From Amycolatopsis sp. QT-25 (GTDB lineage: Bacteria; Actinomycetota; Actinomycetes; Mycobacteriales; Pseudonocardiaceae), in the NCBI RefSeq assembly GCF_029369745.1, contig NZ_CP120210.1, positions 992,001 to 1,056,000 of the forward strand: 64,000 nt of DNA, read 5' to 3'. Every line of letters starts with the position of its first letter. Within the stretch, counting starts at the first letter, position 1. The notes below the pieces were generated by a model. It was not told where the DNA came from, did not search any database, and saw only the letters and a list, made by a program, of their open reading frames with translations. Positions 17,052-25,242 of this stretch are shown here, in pieces. A program made the translations under genes and the position numbers.

Positions 17052-17729
17052 CTAGCGCAGCCTGGGTAGCCGGAAGGAGCACATCGCCTCGTCCAGTGCC
17101 TCGAAGTCCAGCGGCGGATGCGGCAGCGGCGTGGTGCGGCCGGGTTCGGCGCGCAGGCCGTCCAGCAGCATCGCGAGGCACCGGCGCCACAGGTCCGGCT
17201 GGATCCCGTGCGTGAACTCGATGACCGAGCCGATCATCTGATGCAGGAGCGGTATGTCCGTCGGCACGAAATCGGCGCGGAGGACACCGGCGGCCTGAGC
17301 GCGTTCGACGAGCTGTGTGATCAACGGCACCATGCGCGTTTTCGCCTCGGCGACGCGCTCTTGGCCGAAGACGTTCGACAGCATGACTTCACGTAACCCG
17401 CGGTCACCGGCGTGCAGCTCGGCCGCGCGCCAGGTGAAGGTGGTGAAGCCTGCCCAGGGATCGTCGGCGCGCAGGGCCTCTTCGGCGAACTGCCGGATGG
17501 TCTCGAACTGGTCGACGAACATGGCCTCGACCAGGTGTTCCTTACTCGGGAAGCGTCGGTAGACGGTGCCGACACCGACCCCGGCGTGATGCGCGACGTC
17601 ATCGAGCGTCGCTTCGAGCCCGCGTTCGCCGAAGACATCGCGTGCCGCCGCGATGATGCGCTGCCGATTGAGTTCAGCGTCGCGCCGCAGCGGCCGCGCC
17701 GATGCGGCGGGAGCGAGGTCCCGAGCCAT
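17052..17729 (-). CDS. TetR-family regulator, probable repressor of the adjacent efflux pump
   Basis: A 225-residue TetR protein. The N-terminal helix-turn-helix reads TLDDVAHHAGVGVGTVYRRFPSKEHLVEAM (about 41-70), the remainder is a helical ligand-binding domain. It is divergent from the MFS transporter with 121 bases between, and that gap has two inverted repeats suited to TetR binding, so control of itself and of the pump is likely (inference). Confidence 0.9.
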   Translation of the reverse strand: MARDLAPAASARPLRRDAELNRQRIIAAARDVFGERGLEATLDDVAHHAGVGVGTVYRRFPSKEHLVEAMFVDQFETIRQFAEEALRADDPWAGFTTFTWRAAELHAGDRGLREVMLSNVFGQERVAEAKTRMVPLITQLVERAQAAGVLRADFVPTDIPLLHQMIGSVIEFTHGIQPDLWRRCLAMLLDGLRAEPGRTTPLPHPPLDFEALDEAMCSFRLPRLR

Positions 17730-17748
17730 CCGTCCAGCTTAACAAACG

Positions 17749-17812
17749 AAGTAGAGGACACTTCTCCACTTCTTGTGTACCTTGGCCACGAAAGGGGAGA
17801 TACCTACTCCAC
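17749..17812. promoter_or_regulatory. Two candidate TetR operators in the tetR-MFS divergent promoter
   Basis: Site 1 (17749-17771): AAGTAGAG...CTCCACTT, 23 bases, with arms AAGTNGAG/CTCNACTT. Site 2 (17794-17812): GGGGAGATACCTACTCCAC, 19 bases with related GNGGAG/CTCCNC arms. They share the GNGGAG half-site, are 45 bases centre to centre and lie between the two start codons, consistent with one TetR dimer or dimer pair at each. Confidence 0.6.
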
Positions 17813-17850
17813 ATAGCTTCTTCGTCACTATTCGTGAGGAAACCGCCCGT

Positions 17851-19368
17851 ATGCCTGAGTCATCCGCCGCTGTCGTCACGCCGCCAGGGGACGCGGCCGC
17901 CCAGCGCACCGACCCGCACCACGCCAGGAGATGGCTGATCCTGGTGATGATCGGCCTCGCCCAGCTGATGGTGGTGCTCGACGCCACCGTCGTGAACATC
18001 GCGCTCCCGTCGGCGCAGCAAGATCTCGGCTTCTCGAACGACGCCCGGCAGTGGGTCGTCACCGCCTACGCGCTCGCGTTCGGCAGCCTGCTCCTGCTGG
18101 GCGGGCGGCTCGCGGACCTCTTCGGCCGCAAACGTGCCTTCCTCGTCGGGCTCGCCGGTTTCGCCATCGTGTCGGCGATCGGCGGAGCCGCCACCAGCAT
18201 CGAAATGCTGCTCGTCGCCCGTGCCGCACAGGGTGTCTTCGGCGCGCTGCTCGCCCCGGCGGCCCTCTCGTTGCTGACCACGACCTTCACCGACCCGAAG
18301 GAACGCGGTAAGGCCTTCGGTGTCTTCGGCGCGATCGGCGGTGGCGGCGCGGCGATCGGCCTGCTGCTCGGCGGAGTGCTGACCGAGTACCTCGACTGGC
18401 GCTGGTCGATGTACGTCAACATCGTCTTCGCGGTGATCGCGTTCGCCGGTTCGGCCGTGCTGCTGAAGAACTCCGAGACCGACGGCCCACGCCCGAAGCT
18501 CGACATCCCTGGCACGATCACCGCGTCGGCCGGCCTTTTCGCCCTGGTCTACGGCTTCTCGAACGCCGAGCGCGACTCGTGGTCCTCGATCTCGGTCTGG
18601 GGCTTCCTCGCCGCCGGTGTCGTGCTGCTCATCTCGTTCGTGGTACTCCAGCAGCGTGCCGCACACCCGCTCCTGCCGCTGCGCGTGCTGCTCGACCGTG
18701 ACCGCGGTGGCTCGTATCTCGCGATGTTCCTGCTCGCCATCGGGATGTTCTCGATCTTCCTGTTCCTCACCTTCTACATCCAGCTGAACCTCGGGTTCAC
18801 GCCGGTGCAGAGCGGGGTCGCCTTCCTGCCGATGGTGGCCACCCTGATGGGCAGCGCGACGTCGGCGACGGCCGTGCTGCTGCCGAAGTTCGGCGCGAAA
18901 CCGTTGGTGTCACTGGGCATGCTGATCGCCGGAGCGGGACTGTTCTGGCTCTCGGCCATCGACACCACCAGCACCTACGCCGGTGGGGTGCTGTTCCCGC
19001 TGATGATCATGGGCGTCGGCATCGGCCTCGCCATGGCGCCCGCGATGAGCGTCGCGACCTTCGGCGTCGACACGCGCGACGCCGGTGTCGCGTCGGCGGC
19101 GGTCAACACCGCGCAGCAGGTCGGCGGCTCGATCGGCACCGCACTGCTGAGCACGCTCGCCGGAAACGCGGCGACGTCGTTCCTGGCCGGGAAAGCCCCT
19201 TCGCCGCAACTCGCGGCCGAAGCGGCTGTGCACAGTTACACGACCGCTTTCGTGTGGGGCGGGTGGATCTTCGTCATCGGTGCGGTGATCTGCGGGCTGC
19301 TGCTGCGGCCGGGTGCGCCGGCGAAGGCTCCGGAGGGGGCTGAGGCTCCGGTCGCGGTTCACATGTAG
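17851..19368 (+). CDS. MFS drug-efflux transporter, DHA2 (EmrB/QacA) family
   Basis: A 505-residue, 14-helix proton-driven exporter. Motif A appears as LLGGRLADLFGRKRAF and motif C-like GAIGGGGAAIGLLLGGVL in helix 5; DATVVNIALPSAQ in helix 1 is the classic DHA2 D1 motif. The start ATG 17851 has GTGAGGA upstream; an in-frame upstream ATG at 17773 would place the second operator inside the gene and is unlikely. Pump control by the divergent TetR is inferred. Substrate unknown. Confidence 0.92.
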   Translation: MPESSAAVVTPPGDAAAQRTDPHHARRWLILVMIGLAQLMVVLDATVVNIALPSAQQDLGFSNDARQWVVTAYALAFGSLLLLGGRLADLFGRKRAFLVGLAGFAIVSAIGGAATSIEMLLVARAAQGVFGALLAPAALSLLTTTFTDPKERGKAFGVFGAIGGGGAAIGLLLGGVLTEYLDWRWSMYVNIVFAVIAFAGSAVLLKNSETDGPRPKLDIPGTITASAGLFALVYGFSNAERDSWSSISVWGFLAAGVVLLISFVVLQQRAAHPLLPLRVLLDRDRGGSYLAMFLLAIGMFSIFLFLTFYIQLNLGFTPVQSGVAFLPMVATLMGSATSATAVLLPKFGAKPLVSLGMLIAGAGLFWLSAIDTTSTYAGGVLFPLMIMGVGIGLAMAPAMSVATFGVDTRDAGVASAAVNTAQQVGGSIGTALLSTLAGNAATSFLAGKAPSPQLAAEAAVHSYTTAFVWGGWIFVIGAVICGLLLRPGAPAKAPEGAEAPVAVHM

Positions 19369-19377
19369 GGGGACGAC

Positions 19378-19424
19378 ATGAAAGGCCCCTTCATGTCTAA
19401 TTTTGCCATGAAGGGGCCTTTCAT
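19378..19424. terminator. Family B-type hairpin between MFS and ParB-like gene
   Basis: ATGAAAGGCCCCTTCATG (19378-19395) and its exact complement (19407-19424) make an 18-base perfect stem with an A/T-rich 11-base loop (TCTAATTTTGC). It begins 10 bases after the MFS stop, in a convergent gap. The arms share the AAGGCCCCTTC core with family B. Confidence 0.82.
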
Positions 19425-19463
19425 CTCACGTCGTGAGTCAAAGCGCGCTCTCACCCAGGGCGG

Positions 19464-20303
19464 TCACCGGGACCGTGAGCGCACGGCCTCGAAGACCTCG
19501 TCGTCCCATCGATGCGTCCGGATCAGCCGGTACCGTTCGCAAGCCACCCACAGATACGCCTCGGCGTCGGTCCGGTCGCCGATCAGGTCCGCCTGCCGCA
19601 GCATCGCCACCACCGGCACGAACTCCTCGTCGAACCACCGTTGCGCGAGTGTCGCGCGGTCCGAGTACGCGCCTTCGTCCTGCATCAGCCGGAAACCCCA
19701 CGCCTCCACATGCTCTCCGAGCCGCGCGTAGTCCCACGGATCGGTGAACACGGTCGAAGCCCGCGCGTGCCCGGACAGCGGGACACGGTCCAAGAACAGC
19801 CGCCGGTAGTCCTTCACGATCAGGTCGCCGCGGTACCGGATCCCGCTCGGGTCCACTTTGGTGCGTACCTCGGTGACCATCGCCTCTATCGTGGACAGTC
19901 GCATCGCGTGCGCCACCGAAACGCGGTGGTGCCCGTCGACGATGAAATGCAGTTCGCCGACGCGGTACACCTCGATCGGCGGAATCGACTCGCCGCGCCT
20001 GGTCGCGAGGGCCAGCCGTTCCCAGCGTTCGCGGACGCGGCCCGAGGTCGGGCGGAAGCGGCGGTCGAAGTCACGGCCGCGGTCGACGCTGCCGACGATC
20101 GAATCGAGCCGGATCACCCGCGCCCCGATCTTCCGCTCGCCGAGGTAGCCGAGCGCGTCCACCACCTCGTGGAACGGCAGCATGATGTTGACGTCGTCAG
20201 GCTCGCGGCGCAGCCAGGTCGCCAGCCGGGAGAGGACCTGTCGCCGTCGCGCGCGGAGGAAGTCGTGCTCCGCGTCCGCCCGGGGAAAACCGGTGTCTTT
20301 CAC
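19464..20303 (-). CDS. ParB/sulfiredoxin-fold protein of unknown function
   Basis: A 279-residue protein whose central part (about 95-145) is a ParB/Srx-like fold: SIPPIEVYRVGELHFIVDGHH's IPPIEVYRVG strand and the signature VDGHHRVSVAHAM. ParB-type proteins use this region for CTP or nucleic-acid binding, sulfiredoxin for ATP. There is no helix-turn-helix typical of partition ParB, so a segregation role is unlikely. The C-terminal 100 residues are helical and rich in Trp and Arg. The GTG start overlaps the stop of the upstream phosphoesterase gene (GTGA), so the two are co-translated. Similar proteins are widespread in actinobacteria; I know of no defined function. Confidence 0.72.
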   Translation of the reverse strand: MKDTGFPRADAEHDFLRARRRQVLSRLATWLRREPDDVNIMLPFHEVVDALGYLGERKIGARVIRLDSIVGSVDRGRDFDRRFRPTSGRVRERWERLALATRRGESIPPIEVYRVGELHFIVDGHHRVSVAHAMRLSTIEAMVTEVRTKVDPSGIRYRGDLIVKDYRRLFLDRVPLSGHARASTVFTDPWDYARLGEHVEAWGFRLMQDEGAYSDRATLAQRWFDEEFVPVVAMLRQADLIGDRTDAEAYLWVACERYRLIRTHRWDDEVFEAVRSRSR

Positions 20304-20953
20304 AGTAACTCCATGATCCGGTGCCCGACCACGTTGCGTACCGTGGTTCCGCCGACCACCCGGTCCGGCACGGGTTCGCCGTGCGGGTGGATATGCCCGT
20401 GCAGCAACCATTTCGGCCGCAACGACTCGATCGTGCGGTGAAGACAGTCGAAGCCGCGGTGCGGCGGATCCTCCCGGTCGCCGCAGTGCCGCGGTGGAGC
20501 GTGGGTGAGCAGGACGTCGACGTCCCGCCCGTCCCGCCAGCGGCGGAACCGGGCCCGGCGCACCAGTCGCCGCGCTCGCCGGGCCTGCTGGCGTTGCGTC
20601 CACTGGTTCGGGCCGTCGTTGTACCGGACCGAACCGCCGAGCCCGGCGAAGCGGAGTCCGCCGACGTCGACGATCCGGCCGTCCGCGTTCACCGCGCCCG
20701 CCGGGCCCGGCCACGCCGCCGGGAAACCGTCCTTCAGGGACAGTCCGCCGTAGCGGGTGTAGCCGGACAGGTCGGGATCGTGGTTGCCGGGAACGAACAC
20801 ACACGGCACGTCGAGCGCGCCCGCCAGGAACTCGAGGTAGTCGTACGGCAGGTCGCCGGCACCGACGACGAGGCCGAGGTCGGCCGGCAGGTGGTGGACG
20901 GCGGACGTCCACAACCGCTCTTCGACCTCGTCCGCGACGACCAGCGCTTTCAT
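20300..20953 (-). CDS. Calcineurin-like metallophosphoesterase
   Basis: A 217-residue phosphoesterase with the metal-binding motifs GDLPYDY, PGNHDPD, LLTHAPPRHCGD and HGHIHPHG. The first motif (DxH) is DEV near residue 8, so one metal ligand is altered. It probably cleaves a phosphodiester or nucleotide. It overlaps the downstream ParB/Srx-like gene by four bases (GTGA), implying joint function. The start at 20953 matches the N-terminal beta strand MKALVVAD. Confidence 0.85.
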   Translation of the reverse strand: MKALVVADEVEERLWTSAVHHLPADLGLVVGAGDLPYDYLEFLAGALDVPCVFVPGNHDPDLSGYTRYGGLSLKDGFPAAWPGPAGAVNADGRIVDVGGLRFAGLGGSVRYNDGPNQWTQRQQARRARRLVRRARFRRWRDGRDVDVLLTHAPPRHCGDREDPPHRGFDCLHRTIESLRPKWLLHGHIHPHGEPVPDRVVGGTTVRNVVGHRIMELL

Positions 20954-20978
20954 ACGCTCCAGCGTAATGCCGGACGCG

Positions 20979-21095
20979 CTACTTCGGGCCGTGCGCGAAC
21001 GCGGGGTCCTTGGCGATGATCGCGATCACGATGCCCAGCCAGACGACGCAGAAGGCCAGCGCCCAGAACTTGAGGTTGGTCAGGATCCTTGGCAT
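20979..21095 (-). CDS. 38-residue single-pass membrane microprotein
   Basis: ATG at 21095 opens a 38-codon frame with GGAG about 7 bases upstream. The product starts MPRILTNLKFW and continues with a hydrophobic helix (ALAFCVVWLGIVIAIIA) and a short positively and negatively charged tail (KDPAFAHGPK). It lies between corA and the phosphoesterase gene on the same strand, 36 bases after corA. I do not recognise a family. Coding evidence is the site, helix and GC3 bias; no homology was checked. Confidence 0.6.
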   Translation of the reverse strand: MPRILTNLKFWALAFCVVWLGIVIAIIAKDPAFAHGPK

Positions 21096-21131
21096 GGGGG
21101 AACTCCAGAACTGCCGAACGCGGAAGAAGGG

Positions 21132-22220
21132 TCAGAGCCAGCGGTTCTTCCTGAATATTCGGTAGAGCAGGATGCAGACGCCGAAGATGACCGTCATCGC
21201 CACCGGATAACCGAAGCGCCAATGCAGTTCGGGCATGTAGTCGAAGTTCATCCCGTAGATGCCGGCGAGCGCCGTCGGGACCGCGATGATCGCCGCCCAC
21301 GCGGTGATCTTGCGCATGTCGGTGTTCTGCTGGAGCGTGATCTTCGCCAGCGTGGCGTCCACCAGGGTGGTCAGCAGTTCGTCGAAGTTCGCGACCCGCT
21401 CCGCCACGGTCGTCAGGTGGTCGGAGACGTCGCGGAAGTACGAGCGGACCTCGTCCGGGATCAGTCGCGTGTAGCCCTCGGCGAGGCGCTGCAGCGGCGT
21501 GCCCAGCGGCATGACGGCGCGGCGCAGCTCCAGCACTTCGCGCTTCATGAAGTAGATCTGCTCGGCGCTCACCTTGGAGCGCGGCGCGAAGACGTGCGTC
21601 TCCATCTCGTCGATGTCCGACTCGATCGCCGTGGTGACGTCGAGGTAGTGGTCGACGACGTGGTCCGCGATCGCGTGCAGCACCGCGGACGGCCCGAGGT
21701 CGAGCCGCTCGGGGTCCTGGTCGAGCTCGCGGCGCAGCCTGGCGAGCCCCGAGTGGTTCCCGTGCCGCACGGTGATCACGAAGTCGCGGCCGAGGAAGGC
21801 CATCAGCTCGCCGGTCTCGACGATCTCGTTGGCCGTCGCGGGGGACTCGTGCTCGACGTAGCGGACCGTCTTCAGCACCATGAACAGCGTGTCGTCGTAG
21901 CGCTCCAGCTTGGGCCGCTGGTGTGCTTCGAGCGCGTCCTCGACGGCCAGTTCGTGCAGGCCGAAGGTGTCCGCGATGCCCTGGATCTGGACGGCGTCGG
22001 GCTCGTGCAGGCCGATCCAGACGAATCCCGTGTGCCGTTTGCGTACCTCTTTGATCGCCTCGGCGTGCGTCCAACGGCCGGGCAGGCGCTTGCCCTCCAC
22101 GTACACCGCGCAGTCGACGACGTACGCCGAAAGGGGGACGGGCAGCGGGCGTTCGGGAACGCTTTTGGCGCGGCCGTTGCTCCGGCCGCGAAGGCCGCCG
22201 AGCGAGGGAATGGCAGGCAT
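21132..22220 (-). CDS. corA: CorA-type magnesium/cobalt channel
   Basis: A 362-residue CorA. The large N-terminal cytoplasmic domain (about 1-300) ends in a long stalk helix, then the two membrane helices with the YGMNF selectivity motif between (about 322-326). The acidic/aromatic loop after GMN is FDYMPELHW, and the C-terminus is basic (FRKNRWL). ATG 22220 has AGGAGAT upstream. It is the position of mycobacterial corA (Rv1239c) after sugC, with an insertion between. Confidence 0.93.
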   Translation of the reverse strand: MPAIPSLGGLRGRSNGRAKSVPERPLPVPLSAYVVDCAVYVEGKRLPGRWTHAEAIKEVRKRHTGFVWIGLHEPDAVQIQGIADTFGLHELAVEDALEAHQRPKLERYDDTLFMVLKTVRYVEHESPATANEIVETGELMAFLGRDFVITVRHGNHSGLARLRRELDQDPERLDLGPSAVLHAIADHVVDHYLDVTTAIESDIDEMETHVFAPRSKVSAEQIYFMKREVLELRRAVMPLGTPLQRLAEGYTRLIPDEVRSYFRDVSDHLTTVAERVANFDELLTTLVDATLAKITLQQNTDMRKITAWAAIIAVPTALAGIYGMNFDYMPELHWRFGYPVAMTVIFGVCILLYRIFRKNRWL

Positions 22221-22543
22221 GGGATCTCCTGGGCAGGCGTCGTGCGTTGGTGCGCGAAGACGACGGGCCGCGCGGCGGGGGCCGCTCGGCTAGGCCAGCG
22301 TTCCCGGTTTCGTCAGCCCTGCCAGGTGGGGATCCGGCGAGAGATGAAGGCGGAAACGCTGCGACTACTGGGAAGCGGACTATCGCCACTGGACATCGGG
22401 TTCCTCACCTCCTCGACTCGGCGGACGGTTACGCAGTGGTGTGGGTCGCGTTGACGACCCGACACCAATGGTCGAGGGTACTCCTCGACACGAAAGCCTG
22501 TCGTCCCAGGCTCACGCCGCGTTACTCGCGCAAGGAGGAATGG
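22221..22543. other. Divergent intergenic region between corA and MaoC-like gene
   Basis: The 323 bases hold the divergent promoters, which I cannot assign precisely. A 36-codon frame at 22344-22454 exists but has no good ribosome site. I saw no repeat, riboswitch or RNA gene here; an M-box-like leader for corA is not apparent. Confidence 0.5.
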
Positions 22544-23047
22544 GTGCAGTTCGGACGCTATTACGAAGAGTTCGAGGTCGGCGCGGTCTACAAGCACTGG
22601 CCGGGCAAGACGGTCACCGAGTACGACGACCACCTGTTCTGCCTCATCACCATGAACCACCACCCGCTGCACCTCGACGCGCACTACGCCGGGGAGACCA
22701 CCGACTTCGGCAAGAACGTCGTGGTCGGCAACTACGTCTACTCGCTGCTGCTGGGGATGTCGGTGCCGGACGTGTCCGGCAAGGCGATCGCGAACCTCGA
22801 GGTCGAATCGCTGAAGCACGTGAAGCCGACCTTCCACGGCGACACCATCTACGGCGAGACCGAGGTGCTGGACAAGACGCCGTCGAAGTCGAAGGACGAC
22901 CGCGGGGTAGTCCACGTCGAGACCCGGGGCTACAAGCAGGACGGCACGATCGTGTGTGTCTTCCGTCGCAAGGTGATGGTGCCGAAGCGGTCCTACGGTG
23001 ACAGCAGGGGCGGTGAGCAGCCCGGCCGCCCCGTCCCGCACGAATAA
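22544..23047 (+). CDS. MaoC-like hot-dog dehydratase
   Basis: A 167-residue single-domain (R)-enoyl-CoA hydratase-like protein. The family block NHHPLHLDAHYA holds the catalytic His and Asp-equivalents, and TTDFGKNVVVGNYVYSLLLGMSV forms the hot-dog helix region. GTG 22544 has AAGGAGG five bases upstream, deciding the start over longer open frames. It is followed 33 bases later by the DUF2332 gene. CoA substrate unknown; possibly branched acyl-CoA or beta-methylmalyl-CoA type (inference from the family). Confidence 0.88.
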   Translation: MQFGRYYEEFEVGAVYKHWPGKTVTEYDDHLFCLITMNHHPLHLDAHYAGETTDFGKNVVVGNYVYSLLLGMSVPDVSGKAIANLEVESLKHVKPTFHGDTIYGETEVLDKTPSKSKDDRGVVHVETRGYKQDGTIVCVFRRKVMVPKRSYGDSRGGEQPGRPVPHE

Positions 23048-23080
23048 TGGGTGTCACGAACGGGAAGAGGGAGCGCGTCG

Positions 23081-24184
23081 ATGCCCATCGGGCTGGATGA
23101 GATCAAGATCCGTCTGCGGAGGTTCGCGACGGTCGAAGCGGCCGGTGTTTCGCCGCTGTACGAGCACTTGGCGACGAAGGCGTCCGAGGACGACGACGTG
23201 GCCGGCCTGCTGACCGACGCCCGTGGCGGTGAAGCGCGCGGAACACTCCTTTTGGCGACCGCGCACCGGCTCGTCCAGGCCGACCCGATCCACCCGCTCT
23301 CGCGGTACTACCCGTCCGTCGGCGGTTTCGACGGCGTGGACTCGGAGACGTGGCCGTTGTTCCGCTCGTTCCTGCTGGAGCGGGCGGACAAGGCGCGGGC
23401 GATCATCTCCTCGCGGTACACGCAGACCAACGAGGTCCGCCGTGCCGCGCTGCTCTACCCCGCGATGACGACGGCGGCGAAGGAGGCGGGCGGCAAGATC
23501 GCGCTGCTCGAGGTCGGATGCAGCGCGGGGCTGCTGCTCGGCTTGGACAAGTACGCCTACCGCTACCAGTGCGACGGCGGCGAGCAGCTCACCGCCGGGC
23601 CCGCGAAGACCGCGGTGGGCCTGCACTGCGCGCTGGACCTCGCGCCCGGCGCAGTCACGCCGAAGGTGCCGAAGAAGCTGACGATCACCGCCCGCGCCGG
23701 CCTCGACCGCGCCCCGGTGGATCTCGCCGACGAAGACGAACTGGCCTGGCTCGAAGCCTGCGTCTGGGCCGACCAGCCGGACCGGATCCGGCTCCTGCGC
23801 ACGGCCGCCGCGGCTCAGGGCAAGCAGCGGCCGGACCTGATCGCCGGTGACGCCGTCGACGACCTCGCCTCGGCGGCCGCCACCCTTCCCGCCGACGCGC
23901 CCCTCGTCGTGCTGACCAGCCATGTGCTCGCGTACCTGGGAGAGCGGCGGGCGGATTTCATCGAGGCGGTGCGGGAACTCGCCGCGGACCGGCCGCTGTG
24001 GTGGGTCAGCGAGGAGTTCTACGCCGCCGCGCTGGAGCACCTGGTGCCCGGCCGGGCCGACCTGGCCGAACCGGCGGATCAGGCTGTGCTCGGCCTCGTG
24101 CGCTGGGACGCCGGTGTCCCGGACGTGCGGGCACTGGCCAGGACGGCGCCGCACGGGCAGCGGATGACCTGGCTCCCCGCTTAG
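23081..24184 (+). CDS. DUF2332 family protein
   Basis: A 367-residue soluble protein typical of DUF2332: an N-terminal block with LSRYYPSVGG, then LLEVGCSAGLLLGLDKYAYRY, which resembles the SAM-binding glycine loop of a methyltransferase, and C-terminal VVLTSHVLAYL and WWVSEE blocks. Methyl transfer is plausible but undemonstrated. ATG 23081 is preceded by GGAAGAGGGAG; an in-frame GTG at 23051 has none. Confidence 0.85.
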   Translation: MPIGLDEIKIRLRRFATVEAAGVSPLYEHLATKASEDDDVAGLLTDARGGEARGTLLLATAHRLVQADPIHPLSRYYPSVGGFDGVDSETWPLFRSFLLERADKARAIISSRYTQTNEVRRAALLYPAMTTAAKEAGGKIALLEVGCSAGLLLGLDKYAYRYQCDGGEQLTAGPAKTAVGLHCALDLAPGAVTPKVPKKLTITARAGLDRAPVDLADEDELAWLEACVWADQPDRIRLLRTAAAAQGKQRPDLIAGDAVDDLASAAATLPADAPLVVLTSHVLAYLGERRADFIEAVRELAADRPLWWVSEEFYAAALEHLVPGRADLAEPADQAVLGLVRWDAGVPDVRALARTAPHGQRMTWLPA

Positions 24185-24232
24185 CCCCCGCACCGCCGGT
24201 GGGCAGGCGTGCCGTTGGCGCATGGCCGAGAG

Positions 24233-24280
24233 GGTCGTGAGTGGCGTTTCGGGTTCTGACCCGAAACGCCACTCACGACC
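24233..24280. terminator. Family D perfect hairpin between convergent genes
   Basis: GGTCGTGAGTGGCGTTTCGG plus G (24233-24253) and its exact complement (24260-24280) form a 21-base stem with a six-base loop TTCTGA. It sits in the 257-base convergent gap between DUF2332 and Nudix genes. Strong bidirectional terminator candidate without U-tract. Only copy in this window. Confidence 0.85.
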
Positions 24281-24441
24281 ACCGTGCGCGACGGCGTCCC
24301 GCACGGACAGCGGCCGGCCCGGCGTCCAGGTTTACCCATTCGGCTCTGCGAAGATGTCGGCAAAGCATCGGGGAGGATAATTTTCCCTCTCGCGCCACTT
24401 CGTCTCCGCGTGCTTTTCGCCGAATCGGACACAGCAGGTCG

Positions 24442-24870
24442 TCAAGACGGCGCGCTGTCCCCGGTCGGCAGCACTCCCCAGTCGCGGAGAGTGACGAACA
24501 GGAGTTCGGCCAGTCGGCCCTCTTTGTCGAGTTCGCTCAAGGTTCCGGCGTCGATCCACCGGGCGTCGTCGGCGTCGTCCCCGGCACGGAGAGTGCCGCC
24601 GGTGACCGCGCAGGCGTAATCGTGGATGTCGTACCGGCCGCGGCGGACGTTGCCGACGTATGTGCCCGGCATCACGTCGAGTCCGGTTTCTTCGCGCATC
24701 TCCCGGACCACGGCCACTTCGTCCGTTTCGCCCGGTTCCACGCGTCCGCCGGGGACCGACCACAGTCCACGTCCGGGTTCGTTGGCGCGCCGGATCAGCA
24801 GAATCCGTCCGAGGTCGTCATGGACGATGCCGCCGACACAGCGGACGGTGCCGTGCGAAACGGTGTTCAT
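24442..24870 (-). CDS. Nudix hydrolase
   Basis: A 142-residue Nudix protein that would hydrolyse a nucleoside diphosphate linked to X. The Nudix box GX5EX7REUXEEXGU is exact: GGRVEPGETDEVAVVREMREE then TGLDV (written in parts). The start at ATG 24870 (MNTVSHGT) matches the family; an in-frame upstream ATG at 24939 adds 23 non-conserved residues. Substrate unknown. It is a single gene. Confidence 0.87.
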   Translation of the reverse strand: MNTVSHGTVRCVGGIVHDDLGRILLIRRANEPGRGLWSVPGGRVEPGETDEVAVVREMREETGLDVMPGTYVGNVRRGRYDIHDYACAVTGGTLRAGDDADDARWIDAGTLSELDKEGRLAELLFVTLRDWGVLPTGDSAPS

Positions 24871-25056
24871 TCCCGAATGGTAGACGCGGGCGTCCTGACA
24901 ACGGCTGTCCTGTACACGGAGAGTAGCCGTACGGTACACTTCCCCTCGCCGGCTGACCCAAGCGCGGGACTTCCCTCCCGCGTGGGTGGAAGGTGCGGTA
25001 CAAAATGAATAGCCAGTATCCGCAGTCAGTCACCGTAAGAGACAGGATTGATCGCT

Positions 25057-25218
25057 GTGAACGCGAAAAAGCTCCTCACTTTCGCAGGAATCGCGTTGGT
25101 GCTGTTCTTCGTGATCGCGCAGCCAGGTCAGGCCGCGGGCCTCGTGGGAAACATCATCGGCTTCCTGCGTGACTCGGCCGAATCGGTGATCACCTTCGTC
25201 AGCAGCGTCTTCAGCTAG
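25057..25218 (+). CDS. 53-residue membrane microprotein
   Basis: GTG 25057 is preceded by AGGA nine bases upstream and opens a 53-codon frame. The product (MNAKKLLTFAGIALVLFFVI...) has a basic N-terminus and one membrane helix, then a second amphipathic stretch (LVGNIIGFLRDSAESVITFV). It lies 24 bases before the PH-domain gene on the same strand, so may be its partner. The layout resembles small holin- or integral-type proteins widely present next to bPH2 genes; I do not know a function. Confidence 0.72.
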   Translation: MNAKKLLTFAGIALVLFFVIAQPGQAAGLVGNIIGFLRDSAESVITFVSSVFS

Positions 25219-25242
25219 CGGGGGAGCGGATACTCTATCGGT

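Noticed and set aside
22344-22454. 36-codon frame MKAETLRLLGSGLSPLD... before the MaoC-like gene
   Set aside because: No convincing ribosome site or domain; may be promoter DNA. I keep it only as a note.
24940-25056. Possible riboswitch or hairpin leader before the small 25057 gene
   Set aside because: A GCGGGA/TCCCGC stem exists but none of the conserved sequence of c-di-AMP or other known riboswitches could be matched.
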